From Betaproteobacteria bacterium (lineage in GTDB: Bacteria; Pseudomonadota; Gammaproteobacteria; Burkholderiales; SG8-41), in NCBI GenBank assembly GCA_900299145.1, contig OMIN01000146.1, positions 1 through 62,983 of the forward strand: a stretch of DNA of 62,983 nt. The letters run 5' to 3'. The translations under genes were made by a program, and so were the position numbers. The notes beneath the pieces are model-generated. The model was given only the letters and a program-made list of their open reading frames with translations, ran no database searches and was not told the DNA's origin. Position 1 is the stretch's first letter. Each line of letters opens with the position of its first letter. Below are positions 36,147-45,526 of the stretch, piece by piece.

Positions 36147-37085
36147 ATGAAGCTGATGTTTTTTGACGATTTCAAGATGGGCGTGGTCAAGGGTGACAAC
36201 GTGGTGGACGTTTCCGCCGTGGTGAAAGACATACCCCACACCTCGCCCAACGGCCTGATGGTGGGCCTGATCGAGCGCTTCGATGCGTACAAGGGCAAGC
36301 TCGAAGCCGCAGTGGCTGCGGGCGCCGGCGTGCCGTTGAAGAGCGTGCGCATCCGTCCGCCGCTGCCCAGCCCCGGCAACATGGATTGCATGGCGGTGAA
36401 CTACATGGAAGACGGCACGCGCGATGCGCCCGCGCCGATCAACGCCTTTCATAAGGCGGCCAACGCCGTCATCGGCAATGGTGACACCATGGTGCTGCCG
36501 GACGTGCCGGCGACGGTGTTCGAGGGCGAGGCGGAGTTCGCGGTCATCATTGGCAAGAAGGCTACCAACGTGAGTGAAGCCGACGCGATGAAGCACGTGT
36601 TTGGCTACATGAATTTCATCGACGGATCCGCGCGCGGCCTGCCGCCCCCGGGCAACGTGTTTTTCCAGATGAAATCGCGCGACACCTTCGCGCCCATCGG
36701 CCCGTACATCGTGACTGCTGATGAAATCGCTGATCCGCACAAGCTGGCGATCAAGCTCTGGAACAACGGCGTGCTGATGCAGAACTTCAACAGCGACGAC
36801 ATGGCGCACAAGATTCCGCGCTGCATTTCGTGGCTGAGCTCGATTCACACGCTGTCGCCCGGCGACATCGTTGCCACCGGCACCAACCATCGCGGCCTGA
36901 ACCCGTTCATGGATGGCGATACCATTGAACTCGAAACCGAAAAACTCGGCCGCCTGACGTTCAAGGTGCGCGACGATCTCAAGCGCACGTGGGCACGCGT
37001 CACCCGTTTACAGCATCACGACGCCGGCGGTGAAGGCGCGCATACGCCGCAAACCGGCGGCAAATACTCGCCTGCGAAGAAGTAG
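36147..37085 (+). CDS. Fumarylacetoacetate hydrolase (FAH) family protein
   Basis: 312 aa, with AAGGAG 8 bp upstream. The N-terminal 100 residues are the small FAH_N-like domain (MKLMFFDDFKMGVVKGDNVV); the catalytic domain from about residue 95 has CMAVNYMEDGTRDAP, metal ligands E-x-E in VFEGEAEFAVIIGKKA and D in YMNFIDGSARG, and the end SWLSSIHTLSPGDIVATGTNHR. Members cleave C-C bonds in 2-keto acids or act as decarboxylases/ureidoglycolate lyases in aromatic catabolism. Substrate unknown. Divergent from the receptor upstream, which may supply its substrate. Confidence 0.9.
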   Translation: MKLMFFDDFKMGVVKGDNVVDVSAVVKDIPHTSPNGLMVGLIERFDAYKGKLEAAVAAGAGVPLKSVRIRPPLPSPGNMDCMAVNYMEDGTRDAPAPINAFHKAANAVIGNGDTMVLPDVPATVFEGEAEFAVIIGKKATNVSEADAMKHVFGYMNFIDGSARGLPPPGNVFFQMKSRDTFAPIGPYIVTADEIADPHKLAIKLWNNGVLMQNFNSDDMAHKIPRCISWLSSIHTLSPGDIVATGTNHRGLNPFMDGDTIELETEKLGRLTFKVRDDLKRTWARVTRLQHHDAGGEGAHTPQTGGKYSPAKK

Positions 37086-37111
37086 CGCGCATTAGGGTAG
37101 TCTGCCGGTCA

Positions 37112-37145
37112 AACGCCTTCACCCGCAAGGGGAAGGCGTTTTTTT
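37112..37145 (+). terminator. Rho-independent terminator after the FAH-family gene
   Basis: AACGCCTTC and GAAGGCGTT pair around an 11-base loop, followed by a run of seven T. It sits between convergent genes, 27 bp after the FAH stop; the A-run on the left is short, so it works best on the plus strand. Confidence 0.85.
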
Positions 37146-37190
37146 ATGCGCCGGACGTCCTGGAAGCGCCCGCCCGAGAATCGCCCCGTC

Positions 37191-38054
37191 TTACACCGGC
37201 GCGGCCTGCCGCGCGTGCAGCGTCTCGGCTTCGAGATAGCACTCGCGATAGAGTGCCGTGGCGCGCTCGTGCGCGGCGATGCCTGCGGCGTCGAGTTCGG
37301 CCTTGGGTGGTGCGACTTTTTCGAAGTGGTTGTAGCGATCCACGCCGCGTACCAGCATCGCCGTCGGCTTGATCGTGCCGGCCTGGCGCACCGATGTGGG
37401 GATGAAGTTCAACCCCAGGCCGATGCGGCGGTGATCGGCCGTATTGGGGCCGGAACGGTGCGCGCACAGGCCGTGATGCATCGAGAACTGCCCGGCCTTC
37501 AATGGCATGGCCACCGGCGTCCCTTCGTCGAGTGGCTCGGTGATGACCTGGCTTGCGCGATTGACGCTATGTTTCACCACGCGCGACACATGACTCAATT
37601 GGTGTGGCTTACCGCGGAACGACAGCGATTCCATGCAGCCGGCGGCTTCGTTGGCGTCCGAAAGCGCCACCCACACGGTGACTTCTTCCTTGGGTTCGAG
37701 GCCATAGTAGGTGGAATCCTGATGCCACGCCGCGATGGTGGGCGAGTGCGGCTCCTTGATGAAAAATGTGCTGGTGAAAATCAGAATGTCGGGGCCGATC
37801 AGGTCTTCCACCACGTCAAGAATGCGCGGGTCGAACGCGAGCTTTGCAGCCCACGGCAAAATCAGATACGGCATGGTGCGGTACTTCAGGTCTTTGGTTG
37901 CACTGATTTCGTTCACCGGCGCGCCCAGCCATTGCTCAAATCGCGCCAGACCGTCGCGGCATTCCTGCAATTCTGCCGCGTTGAGCAGCGGAAACGGCGA
38001 CAGAAAACCATCGTGCTTCCAGCGGGCAACCTGTTCCGGGCTCAAGCGGCTCAT
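37191..38054 (-). CDS. Phytanoyl-CoA dioxygenase (PhyH) family protein
   Basis: 287 aa. Fe(II)/2-oxoglutarate dioxygenase fold: iron ligands H and D in IAAWHQDSTYYGL and the distal histidine in FSMHHGLCAHRSGPN, followed by RRIGLGLNFIPTS with the arginine expected for 2-oxoglutarate binding. The N-terminal LSPEQVARWKHDGFLSPFPLL is typical of the family. It would hydroxylate an unknown small molecule in the cytoplasm. Last of a probable minus-strand operon (NTF2-like x2, amidohydrolase, PhyH). Confidence 0.87.
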   Translation of the reverse strand: MSRLSPEQVARWKHDGFLSPFPLLNAAELQECRDGLARFEQWLGAPVNEISATKDLKYRTMPYLILPWAAKLAFDPRILDVVEDLIGPDILIFTSTFFIKEPHSPTIAAWHQDSTYYGLEPKEEVTVWVALSDANEAAGCMESLSFRGKPHQLSHVSRVVKHSVNRASQVITEPLDEGTPVAMPLKAGQFSMHHGLCAHRSGPNTADHRRIGLGLNFIPTSVRQAGTIKPTAMLVRGVDRYNHFEKVAPPKAELDAAGIAAHERATALYRECYLEAETLHARQAAPV

Positions 38055-38069
38055 GATGCGAAAAATTCG

Positions 38070-38098
38070 TAACTATTTGTTTTAATTAACTATTTTAG
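38070..38098 (+). repeat. AT-rich interspersed motif, copy 9
   Basis: TAACTATTTGTTTTAATTAA followed by CTATTTTAG. Between the amidohydrolase and PhyH genes, antisense to both. Confidence 0.75.
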
Positions 38099-38119
38099 AT
38101 GAGCCTTCGGCGCGCCAGT

Positions 38120-39049
38120 CTACGCCCACTTAAGCCGTTCCAAAATCGAGCGGCCCATCACCCAATCCTTGTCGGCTTCCGACATGAAATCCAGTGCTTC
38201 GGTGAAATGCGTGATGCGCTGCCGATAAGTGGTCTTGGCGAACGCGTTGGTGATGTCGGTGCCCCAGTGACAGCGGCGCGGGCCAAACGCTTCAAACAGC
38301 CGTTTGATCTGCACGTTGATGTCGCGAAACGGATAGTTCTCCCGCGAGTACGTCGGCGCAGACGACAGTTTCACCGACACGTTCGGATATTTTGCCAGCA
38401 TCAGCGTGTGCGAAATGGGGCCGTCGAATTTGCCGGCAGCCACTTCGGGCGAGGCCAGCGACAGCCCCATGTGATCACAGATCAGATTCAGGCCTGGATG
38501 CCGTTCCGCGATGCGCGCCATCGCCGGCCCCTGATTGACGACGAGAAACATGATCGGCAACCCGGCTTTTTCAGCGGCGGGCCACACCCAATCGGCACGG
38601 CCATCGGACAGCATTTTAATGAGATCGGGCGTGTTAAACGTCAGACGCAGGCCCAGCATCCCCGGCTGTTCGCGCCAGCGCGGCAGCAACGCCGCCGATT
38701 TCGGATTGGCGAGCGTGATGCGGCCCATCACGCCAAAGCGCGAAGGATAACGGCGCGCGGCCTCCAGCCCGTAGTCGTTGCGGTCGCCCGGCCACGACGG
38801 TGGCACCACCACCACGCGGTCCACACCAGCCTCATCCATCATTGGCGTGAGCTTTTCGATGGTGAATGGTTCGGGCATTTGCGGTTTCATGCCCGGCACC
38901 CATGGCCAGTCGGCGCTGGCCGCTTTCCACAGATGCACCTGCGCATCGACGATCATGCGCTTGCCGCTGCTAACAGTGGTCTGACAGCCGGCCGCGGCAA
39001 GAGCGCCGGCACCCGCCGCGCCAGCGATGAAGTGACGGCGTGTGAACAT
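38120..39049 (-). CDS. Tat-exported amidohydrolase-family protein, probable lipoprotein
   Basis: 309 aa, with GAGGAGG upstream. N-terminus TRRHFIAGAAGAG is a twin-arginine signal and LAAAGC a lipobox, so the mature enzyme is probably anchored outside the cytoplasm as a lipoprotein. The remainder is the TIM-barrel of COG3618-type metal-dependent hydrolases: VDAQVHLWK, VVVVPPSWPGDRNDYGLEAAR, LICDHMGLS, CHWGTDITNAF. These act on lactones or 2-pyrone-4,6-dicarboxylate-like compounds. Secretion of such a hydrolase is less usual. Co-oriented with PhyH and NTF2-like genes. Confidence 0.85.
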   Translation of the reverse strand: MFTRRHFIAGAAGAGALAAAGCQTTVSSGKRMIVDAQVHLWKAASADWPWVPGMKPQMPEPFTIEKLTPMMDEAGVDRVVVVPPSWPGDRNDYGLEAARRYPSRFGVMGRITLANPKSAALLPRWREQPGMLGLRLTFNTPDLIKMLSDGRADWVWPAAEKAGLPIMFLVVNQGPAMARIAERHPGLNLICDHMGLSLASPEVAAGKFDGPISHTLMLAKYPNVSVKLSSAPTYSRENYPFRDINVQIKRLFEAFGPRRCHWGTDITNAFAKTTYRQRITHFTEALDFMSEADKDWVMGRSILERLKWA

Positions 39050-39137
39050 GATGCTGCCTCCTCAAACATGTGTTCAATGGTGCTGACGATGCCCACGAAA
39101 CTACCCAGCCAATAAGACCACCGGGCCAGCCAGTCCC

Positions 39138-39506
39138 TTAAAACTTGAACGCCTGCCGCGCCAGCAGTTTCCATGCGCCGTTTTGCTTTTGCCATACCTG
39201 CATGGTCGGCATGGCAGACGTGCCGGGCTTGCCGTCGCGCGTGTTTTCGCCGGCCATGAGATGGCGCGAAATCGCGGTGTCGCCGCTGAAATAATTCTGC
39301 TGCTTGTCGGCAAAATGGGTTTTCCACTGGACACCGGGCTTCATCACGTTGGCGATGAACTCTGCCTTGTTTTCAATGCGGCCGGAAGAGTGCCCGTAAC
39401 TCAAATCGGGCGTCACCAGCGATTCAAACGCCGCGGCGTCTTTTTTGCGTATCGCGTCGTAGAATTTTTCGATGGCCTGGGTGAGTGCGGCTGCGTCGTT
39501 GCTCAT
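39138..39506 (-). CDS. NTF2-like (SnoaL/DUF4440) protein, cytoplasmic paralogue
   Basis: 122 aa. Cone-shaped alpha+beta fold pattern: ALTQAIEKFYDAIRKKDAAAFESLVTPDLSYGHSSGRIENKAEFI, then W-x-K-x-x-F strand and the C-terminal MQVWQKQNGAWKLLARQAFKF. Family members are isomerases, hydratases or binding proteins; function here unknown. Tandem with a signal-peptide-bearing paralogue (39531-39971) 25 bp upstream, sharing YGHS-GRIENK and the ARQA ending, so a duplication followed by different localisation. Confidence 0.83.
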   Translation of the reverse strand: MSNDAAALTQAIEKFYDAIRKKDAAAFESLVTPDLSYGHSSGRIENKAEFIANVMKPGVQWKTHFADKQQNYFSGDTAISRHLMAGENTRDGKPGTSAMPTMQVWQKQNGAWKLLARQAFKF

Positions 39507-39530
39507 GTTGTCATCTCTCGTTTACGTTGA

Positions 39531-39971
39531 TTACAGCCGGTAGGCTTGCCGCGCGTAAAGCCGCCACGTGCCAGCTTCCTTGGTCCACACCAGCAGCACG
39601 CCGATTTTGGTGGTGCTGGGCTTGCCGTCCAGTTCGTTCTCGGCGTTGTAGGTGTTGCGCACCACCGCGCTGTTGCCGGTGACTTTGATGGTTTGATCGG
39701 TGAAGGCGAGCGACTTCATTACCGACTTGTTGGCCAGTGCGGCCTTGATGAATTCCTGTTTGTTTTCGATGCGGCCGGCGGAATGGCCATAGCTGACGTT
39801 TTCCGAAATCAGCGCTTCAAAGCCTTTGACGTCTCTGCTGAACATGGCCTTGCGCAGGCTCTCGACGGCTTGAGCTACGGCGGCCTCATCGCCGGATTGC
39901 GCGGCGGCGGATTGCATGCCGCCGATCAGAGTGGCTAACAAAAAAACTATAGAAAACAGATGGTTACGCAT
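39531..39971 (-). CDS. NTF2-like (DUF4440) protein with signal peptide
   Basis: 146 aa from the ATG at 39971; the frame extends further upstream, but this ATG begins a signal peptide (MRNHLFSIVFLLATLIGG then MQSAAAQ). Mature part AVAQAVESLRKAMFSRDVKGFEALISENVSYGHSAGRIENKQEFI and VLLVWTKEAGTWRLYARQAYRL. Probably periplasmic. The first codons (CGT AAC CAT CTG TTT TCT) match the interspersed motif core on this strand. First of the probable four-gene operon. Confidence 0.83.
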   Translation of the reverse strand: MRNHLFSIVFLLATLIGGMQSAAAQSGDEAAVAQAVESLRKAMFSRDVKGFEALISENVSYGHSAGRIENKQEFIKAALANKSVMKSLAFTDQTIKVTGNSAVVRNTYNAENELDGKPSTTKIGVLLVWTKEAGTWRLYARQAYRL

Positions 39972-40180
39972 AACGTCCTCCGTCAGGGTTGGGAAAGTCA
40001 GGGCAAAGTGAATCGGGGGAACCAAGAGAAGTGCGAAAACTTCCATTACTGCGAAAGCACTCTAGCATAACAGTGGCATGAGAGGGCGGCGCCTTGGCTG
40101 CGGTGAAGCCTGCCGGCGCTTGACGGACGCAAGGTCTGCTGTCTGCCGCGAGTGCGCGGCGGGACTGTGCTTGCGGGTGC

Positions 40181-41590
40181 CTACTTGCGCGTGCCCAAGC
40201 CGCCGAGCAAGGCGGCGACAGGACGGCCCCGTGCGGGGGTGCGGGGTGCGTCAGCCGGCTTGGTTTCCCCGGACTCTGCCGCCGGGCCACCGGGCTCATA
40301 GGGCTTGCTGAAATCAAAACCGTCTGCGGCGATCATGGAGACGGGCGCGACGGGCCTGCGCTCACGGATCGGCTTGTCACCGCGCAAATCCTCGTGATCG
40401 GCATCGCGGCGCGGCCGGTCTTTACGGTCACTGCGGTCAAGACGCTGGCGTTCGTCCAGCCCATCAACTGGCACGCGCGGGATCGGGCGCTTCAGCAGCT
40501 TTTCTATGTCGGCCAGCAGCTTTGCCTCGTCATGGCACACCAGTGAAATGGCCTCGCCCGGCAGTCCCGCGCGCCCCGTGCGCCCAATCCGATGGACATA
40601 GTCTTCCGGCACGTACGGCAATTCGAAGTTGATCACGAAAGGCAGTTCGGCAATGTCGATGCCGCGCGCGGCGATGTCCGTTGCGACCAGCGCAGTGGCG
40701 CGCCCTTCCTTGAAATCAGCGAGCGCCTGTTCGCGCTCGGCCTGCGTGCGGTCACTGTGAATTGCGGTGGCCTTGATGCCGTCGCGTTCGAGTTCGCGCG
40801 CTAGCTTGTTGCAATCCTTTTTCATGCGCAAGAACACCAGCACCTGCGTCATGTTGCGTGTGCGGATCAGGTTGGCGAGCAGCGTGCGTTTGCGATCCTG
40901 CGAGACTTCATACACCTGATGAGACACCAGATCGGCGGGCGCGTTGCGGCGCGCGACTTCGATCGACAGCGGGTTTTTCAGCATTTGCCCGGCGAGCTTT
41001 TTGATGTCGTCGGAGAATGTCGCGGAAAACAGCAGGCTTTGCCGCTGCGCCGGCAGCAGCGCGAGAATGCGCCGCAAATCCGGCAGGAATCCCATGTCGA
41101 GCATGCGGTCGGCTTCGTCCAGCACCAGAATTTGCACCTGGCCGAGATTGACGGTTTTTTGCTCGACGTGATCGAGCAGGCGCCCCGGCGTGGCGACGAG
41201 CACTTCCACGCCGGTCATCAGCGCGGCCTTCTGCGGCTTCATGTCCACGCCGCCATAGACGACGGTGGAGCGCAGCGGCAGATGTTTGCCGTAACCCTGT
41301 ACCGATTCGTGCACCTGCGCGGCGAGCTCTCGCGTCGGTGTGAGAATTAGCGCGCGTACCGGGTGGCGGGCGGGCGAAGGGCTGGTGTTACCCAACGGTG
41401 ACAGAATTTGCAGCAGCGGCAGCGTGAAGCCGGCGGTCTTGCCGGTGCCGGTTTGTGCGCAGCCCATGAGGTCGCGGCCAGCGAGCACGACGGGTATTGC
41501 CTGCGTCTGGATGGGCGTGGCCTCGGTATAACCCTGATCCGCCACCGCGCGTTGCAGTTCGGGGATCAGATTGAGAGCGGCAAACGACAT
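40181..41590 (-). CDS. rhlE: DEAD-box RNA helicase, RhlE type
   Basis: 469 aa. Q motif [13 protein letters not shown], motif I AQTGTGKT, Ia TRELAAQV, motif [15 protein letters not shown], motif III FSATFS, IV region [38 protein letters not shown]. The C-terminal extension after residue 375 is charged and low in complexity ([19 protein letters not shown]). It unwinds structured RNA in ribosome assembly and mRNA turnover. RhlE is the closest subtype by length and by [14 protein letters not shown]; SrmB/DbpA less likely. Monocistronic. Confidence 0.9.
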   Translation of the reverse strand: MSFAALNLIPELQRAVADQGYTEATPIQTQAIPVVLAGRDLMGCAQTGTGKTAGFTLPLLQILSPLGNTSPSPARHPVRALILTPTRELAAQVHESVQGYGKHLPLRSTVVYGGVDMKPQKAALMTGVEVLVATPGRLLDHVEQKTVNLGQVQILVLDEADRMLDMGFLPDLRRILALLPAQRQSLLFSATFSDDIKKLAGQMLKNPLSIEVARRNAPADLVSHQVYEVSQDRKRTLLANLIRTRNMTQVLVFLRMKKDCNKLARELERDGIKATAIHSDRTQAEREQALADFKEGRATALVATDIAARGIDIAELPFVINFELPYVPEDYVHRIGRTGRAGLPGEAISLVCHDEAKLLADIEKLLKRPIPRVPVDGLDERQRLDRSDRKDRPRRDADHEDLRGDKPIRERRPVAPVSMIAADGFDFSKPYEPGGPAAESGETKPADAPRTPARGRPVAALLGGLGTRK

Positions 41591-41856
41591 CAGATCAGCA
41601 ACAAGGCGGCAGCAGATTTCAAGCCGGCTTCAACCTGTGCCGGTGCACGCAAAGTCGACGCGGAAAACGACACGCGGCGGGCGCAGGCGGCAGCGGGCGG
41701 CAGACAAAGATACGGGATCGACGGGGAAAGGTGCATTGGTGCATTGAATTCGCAACACCTCAGTATAGCGCAACGGGGCTAAAGCCGCCATTGTCATGCC
41801 GGGCGATTCCAATTTCACGCAAATCTGGTAGATTTCAGCGCATCAAGGATCGTCTG

Positions 41857-42513
41857 ATGTTGGCGTTTGAACCGGTAAACCGAAACATGGAATCGACCTT
41901 TAGTGAGGCTTCCGTTGAGACCCCGCCGCAGCGCGGCGCACTGCCTCTGGTGCTGACGCTGGACACCCATGGTGTCCCGCACCGCTGGATTACCTGGCAG
42001 CATGCGTGCTTTTATTACGCCAAGAATCAGGTGGCATGGACACTGGGGGAACAGGCGTTTACGGTCTACGGCGGGCGCAACCGGCTGACTGGCGAGCGTT
42101 CCGAGATTACCGCCAGCAGCATTATCGCCGTCAAGGGCAAGGCGATGGCGATGAAGTCGTTCAATCAGGTGCCGCCGCTATCCAACCGGGAACTGTTTCA
42201 TCGCGACCGGCAGATTTGCGCCTACTGCGCGGACGTGTTCCCCGGCGCGAAACTCACGCGCGATCACATCAAGCCTTTTTCCAAAGGCGGGCAGGATACG
42301 TGGATGAACGTGGTGACCGCCTGCCGTGCCTGCAACGAGCGCAAGAGTGATCGCACGCCTGAAGGCGCGGGCATGGAACTGGTATATCTGCCCTACGTGC
42401 CGAACCGCGCGGAATATCTAATCCTCACCAACCGCCGCATCCTCGCCGACCAGATGGAATTTCTGGCGCAGCACGTGCCGGCGCAGAGCCGGTTGCACCG
42501 AAAGTCAGTCTGA
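41857..42513 (+). CDS. HNH endonuclease family protein
   Basis: 218 aa from the ATG at 41857 (ATG at 41887 is possible). The first 115 residues (GVPHRWITWQHACFYYAKNQVAWTLGE) are typical of the stand-alone bacterial HNH group. The nuclease domain is at the C-terminal half: CAYCADVFPGAKLTRDHIKPFSKGG then NVVTACRACNERKSD, giving the CxxC...H...N...CxxC zinc and metal sites. Such genes are widespread housekeeping-like HNH proteins of unknown role in Proteobacteria, not part of a restriction system here. Confidence 0.88.
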   Translation: MLAFEPVNRNMESTFSEASVETPPQRGALPLVLTLDTHGVPHRWITWQHACFYYAKNQVAWTLGEQAFTVYGGRNRLTGERSEITASSIIAVKGKAMAMKSFNQVPPLSNRELFHRDRQICAYCADVFPGAKLTRDHIKPFSKGGQDTWMNVVTACRACNERKSDRTPEGAGMELVYLPYVPNRAEYLILTNRRILADQMEFLAQHVPAQSRLHRKSV

Positions 42514-42544
42514 GAAGCTGGCGTCGTGGTAGCGCGGCGATTTC

Positions 42545-43516
42545 CTACAACTTCTGAAAGTTGATTGCTTTCACGAGCTCTGCGGTCTCTTTCGATTCCG
42601 CTTTAATCAGCGCTATCACGTCTTCAGGTTTGTTGCCGATCACGGCCAGCCCCTCGCCCTGAATTTTCTGTTTGACGTCGGGCATGTTGAGCGCCTTGAC
42701 CAATTCAGCATTCAGCTTGTTGACGATGGGCCGCGGCGTTCCTGCTGGCGCCAATATGCTGTGCCAGGTGAGGTACTTGAAATTGGGCAGCCCCGATTCA
42801 TGCACGGTGGGCATGTCGGGCAGCGCGATGTTGCGTTCCAGCGAGGTGATGCCCAACCCGCGCAGTTTGCCGGATTTCACATGCGGAATTGCCACCAGCG
42901 GATTCATCATGAACATTTGCACGTGGCCGCCCACCAGTTCGACGAGCGCCTGCCCGGTGCCCTTGTAGGCAATGGGTGTCATGGTGATGCCGGCCATTTT
43001 GGCAAAGTTGGCAGCGCCCAGCAGATTGCCTGTGCCGGTGGTGGCGTAATTCAGTTTGCCGGGCTGCGCCTTGCCCAGCGCAATGAATTCCTGCACCGAC
43101 TTGGCCGCCACCGACGGATGCACCACCATGACGTTGCCGCCGTTGGTCAACTGTGTGATGGGAATGTAGTCACGCTCCGGATCGTACGGCAGCTTCTTGT
43201 AGACATGCTGATTGATGGTCAGCCCGCTGTTGGCCGCGAGCATGATGGTGTAACCATCCGGCGGGGCCTTGGCGCCGATTTCAAAGCCGACTATGCCGCC
43301 CGCGCTGCCGCGATTGTCGACCACGAATTGTTGGCCCAGCGCGTCGGCGAGCTTCGCTGCCATCATGCGCGACAGAATGTCGCTGGGGCCGCCCGCGACA
43401 AATGGCGCGACAAAACGCACCGGGCGGCTGGGGTAGGTGTCGGGCTTTTGCGCGTACGCGCCCGCTACGGTGAACGTCAGTATCAGACCTGCTGAGAGTC
43501 TTGTTGCATGGTGCAT
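42545..43516 (-). CDS. Bug/TctC-family solute receptor
   Basis: 323 aa from the ATG at 43516, which has GGAGGAAGCC in front; longer frames upstream lack a signal. Signal peptide MHHATRLSAGLILTFTVAG then AYAQ. Ligand loop VRFVAPFVAGGPSDILSRMM, NRGSAGGIVGFEIGAKAPPDGYTIM, HPSVAAKSVQEFIALGKAQPGKLNY. Downstream of the HNH gene, tail to tail. Confidence 0.9.
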   Translation of the reverse strand: MHHATRLSAGLILTFTVAGAYAQKPDTYPSRPVRFVAPFVAGGPSDILSRMMAAKLADALGQQFVVDNRGSAGGIVGFEIGAKAPPDGYTIMLAANSGLTINQHVYKKLPYDPERDYIPITQLTNGGNVMVVHPSVAAKSVQEFIALGKAQPGKLNYATTGTGNLLGAANFAKMAGITMTPIAYKGTGQALVELVGGHVQMFMMNPLVAIPHVKSGKLRGLGITSLERNIALPDMPTVHESGLPNFKYLTWHSILAPAGTPRPIVNKLNAELVKALNMPDVKQKIQGEGLAVIGNKPEDVIALIKAESKETAELVKAINFQKL

Positions 43517-43832
43517 GGCTTCCTCCATCGTTGTGGTTTTATGGGCCGGCATTTCTGCAATGCGTAGAACGTAACGTCGAACTAAACTGGTGGTTAAACT
43601 CCTGATGCGATCAATTTGAATAGCTTGCGGTGTGCACGACTTTGACCCGTGGCGCGGCACATTGATTCCCGACGCGCCGCTGCGGATTGCGCCGCAAGTC
43701 ATTGTGCCACTGGCGGCGGCCGCGTGCCGGCCCGAATTGGGTAAAATGTTGTGGCAAGCCGAATGAAGCGATACGTATTAAAGAGTATAACTATAAGTAT
43801 TTGATTTAAAACAATTATTTACGGGAGGTTCC
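43517..43832. other. Divergent promoter region
   Basis: 316 bp without a gene between a Bug receptor and the cytochrome/propeller gene. It contains interspersed motif copy 10 near the right end; no clear promoter hexamers. Confidence 0.5.
43794..43824 (+). repeat. AT-rich interspersed motif, copy 10
   Basis: TAAGTATTTGATTTAAAACA followed by ATTATTTACGG, sense to the following gene and merging into its ribosome site GGGAGG. Confidence 0.7.
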
Positions 43833-45521
43833 ATGTCGTGGCAACAGGTATATCAGGCCATTCGAAAGCTGCTGGTGGTAACAGTTATCGGACTGGCGGG
43901 AGGTGCGCTGCCGGCCTTGGCGCAAACACCGGCATTGTCCGGCCGCGTCAGTTCACAGGAAGAGGGCAACATGGAAGGCGTGCTGGTGCGCGCCAAGAAA
44001 ACGGGTTCCACCATCGCCGTGTCGGTTGTGAGTGACGCGCAGGGGCGTTACAGCTTCCCGGCCGACCGCCTTGATGCCGGGCAGTACGCAATTACCATCC
44101 GTGCCACCGGCTACATGCTGGAAGGGCCTAATGCGGTAACCGTTGGCGCGCAAAAAAATGCCAGCGCCGATCTCAAATTGCGCAAGGCCACGGTGTCCGA
44201 AACCGCCTCGCAATTGTCGGATTCGGAATGGCTGATGAGCTGGCCCGGCACGCCGCAGCAAAAGGGCGCCGTGCGCGGCTGTAATCACTGCCACACCTAC
44301 GAGCGCATCATGCGCACCAAGTACGACCCTGCGACGCTGTTATCCACCATTGAGCGCATGTCGCGCTACTCGCCCAGTTCGTTCCCGCACCTGATGCAGC
44401 AGGATCCGACGCGCCGCATCGGCCCCGGGCCGTCGACGCCGGAAACGCGCGCGAAAACCGCCGAAATGCGCAAGGGCATGGCGGAGTATCTGGCGAGTCT
44501 CAATCTGAGCAAGGCGGAAACGTGGTCATATGAATTCAAAACCCTGCCGCGTCCCAAGGGTAAGGCCACGCGCGTGATTTACACCGAATACGATTTGCCC
44601 GCCATTACGCGCCAGCCGCATGATGTCGTAATCGACAGTCAGGGTTACGCGTGGTACGCGAGTTTTGGTGAACAGATACTCGGCCGCCTCGACCCCAAAA
44701 CCGGCGCTATCAAGGAGTGGCCGATCCCGGTGTTAAAGCCCAACCGCAACAAAGGCGTGCTCGACGTGCAACTGGATGCCGACGAGAATGTATGGGTGGG
44801 CAATGGCTTCCAGAATGGCATTCAGATGTTCGACCGCAAGAGCGAAACCTGGAAAAGCTACCCGCTGCCGCCGGAATTCGACGGTGATCACATCGAACTT
44901 TTGTTCCTCGCGCCCAAGAACCATAAGGTTGACAACAAGGTGTGGGTGATGAACAACGGCGAATGGTCGATCATGCGCGTCGACCTCATCACGCAAAAGT
45001 GGGAGAAATTCGCCGCCATGCCGATTCCGCGTCCGCAGCACTACACGGTGCTGTCGGATTCGCAGAACAACGCCTGGTTCACCATCATCGGCCGCTCGCA
45101 TATCGCGCGCATCGACGCCAAGACCGGCGAGGTCAAACAGTTCGAGATTCCGGTCAACAGTTCCGGCCCGCGCCGTGGCATGGTCGACAAACAGGACCGT
45201 ATCTGGACAGCGCTCAACCGCACCGATTCCATTGCCGTGTATGACCAGAAGACGCAGAAATTTACCACCTGGTCGACCGGCATCCCCGAGTACTACGCCT
45301 ACGACGTATGGGTGGATCGTCACGGCGAAGCGTGGGCCTCCACCGAATTTGCTGATCGGGTGTCACGCATCAACACCCAGACCGGTGAAGTCACCAACTA
45401 CATCATGCCGGGCCCCACCAACATGCGCCGCTCCGACGGCGACACGCGGCCCAAACCCGCGCATTTCTGGGTGGGGGCGAACCACACTGCGAATATCGTG
45501 CGGGTGGAGCCGTTGGAATAG
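43833..45521 (+). CDS. Exported fusion: carboxypeptidase-regulatory domain, c-type heme site, Vgb-like beta-propeller
   Basis: 562 aa, GGGAGG upstream. Signal peptide residues 1-33 (LLVVTVIGLAGGALPALAQ). Residues about 36-115 form a carboxypeptidase regulatory-like beta-sandwich (LSGRVSSQEEGNMEGVLVRAKKTGSTIAVSVVSDAQGRYSF). A CxxCH heme-binding motif follows at about 150 (GCNHCHTYERIM) in a small helical segment up to about 230. The rest is a six-bladed propeller like virginiamycin B lyase (HDVVIDSQGYAWYASFGEQILGRLDPKTGAIKEWPIP and repeats). A periplasmic electron-transfer or sensor role with propeller substrate binding is plausible; lyase activity is not implied. Confidence 0.85.
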   Translation: MSWQQVYQAIRKLLVVTVIGLAGGALPALAQTPALSGRVSSQEEGNMEGVLVRAKKTGSTIAVSVVSDAQGRYSFPADRLDAGQYAITIRATGYMLEGPNAVTVGAQKNASADLKLRKATVSETASQLSDSEWLMSWPGTPQQKGAVRGCNHCHTYERIMRTKYDPATLLSTIERMSRYSPSSFPHLMQQDPTRRIGPGPSTPETRAKTAEMRKGMAEYLASLNLSKAETWSYEFKTLPRPKGKATRVIYTEYDLPAITRQPHDVVIDSQGYAWYASFGEQILGRLDPKTGAIKEWPIPVLKPNRNKGVLDVQLDADENVWVGNGFQNGIQMFDRKSETWKSYPLPPEFDGDHIELLFLAPKNHKVDNKVWVMNNGEWSIMRVDLITQKWEKFAAMPIPRPQHYTVLSDSQNNAWFTIIGRSHIARIDAKTGEVKQFEIPVNSSGPRRGMVDKQDRIWTALNRTDSIAVYDQKTQKFTTWSTGIPEYYAYDVWVDRHGEAWASTEFADRVSRINTQTGEVTNYIMPGPTNMRRSDGDTRPKPAHFWVGANHTANIVRVEPLE

Positions 45522-45526
45522 CTGGG

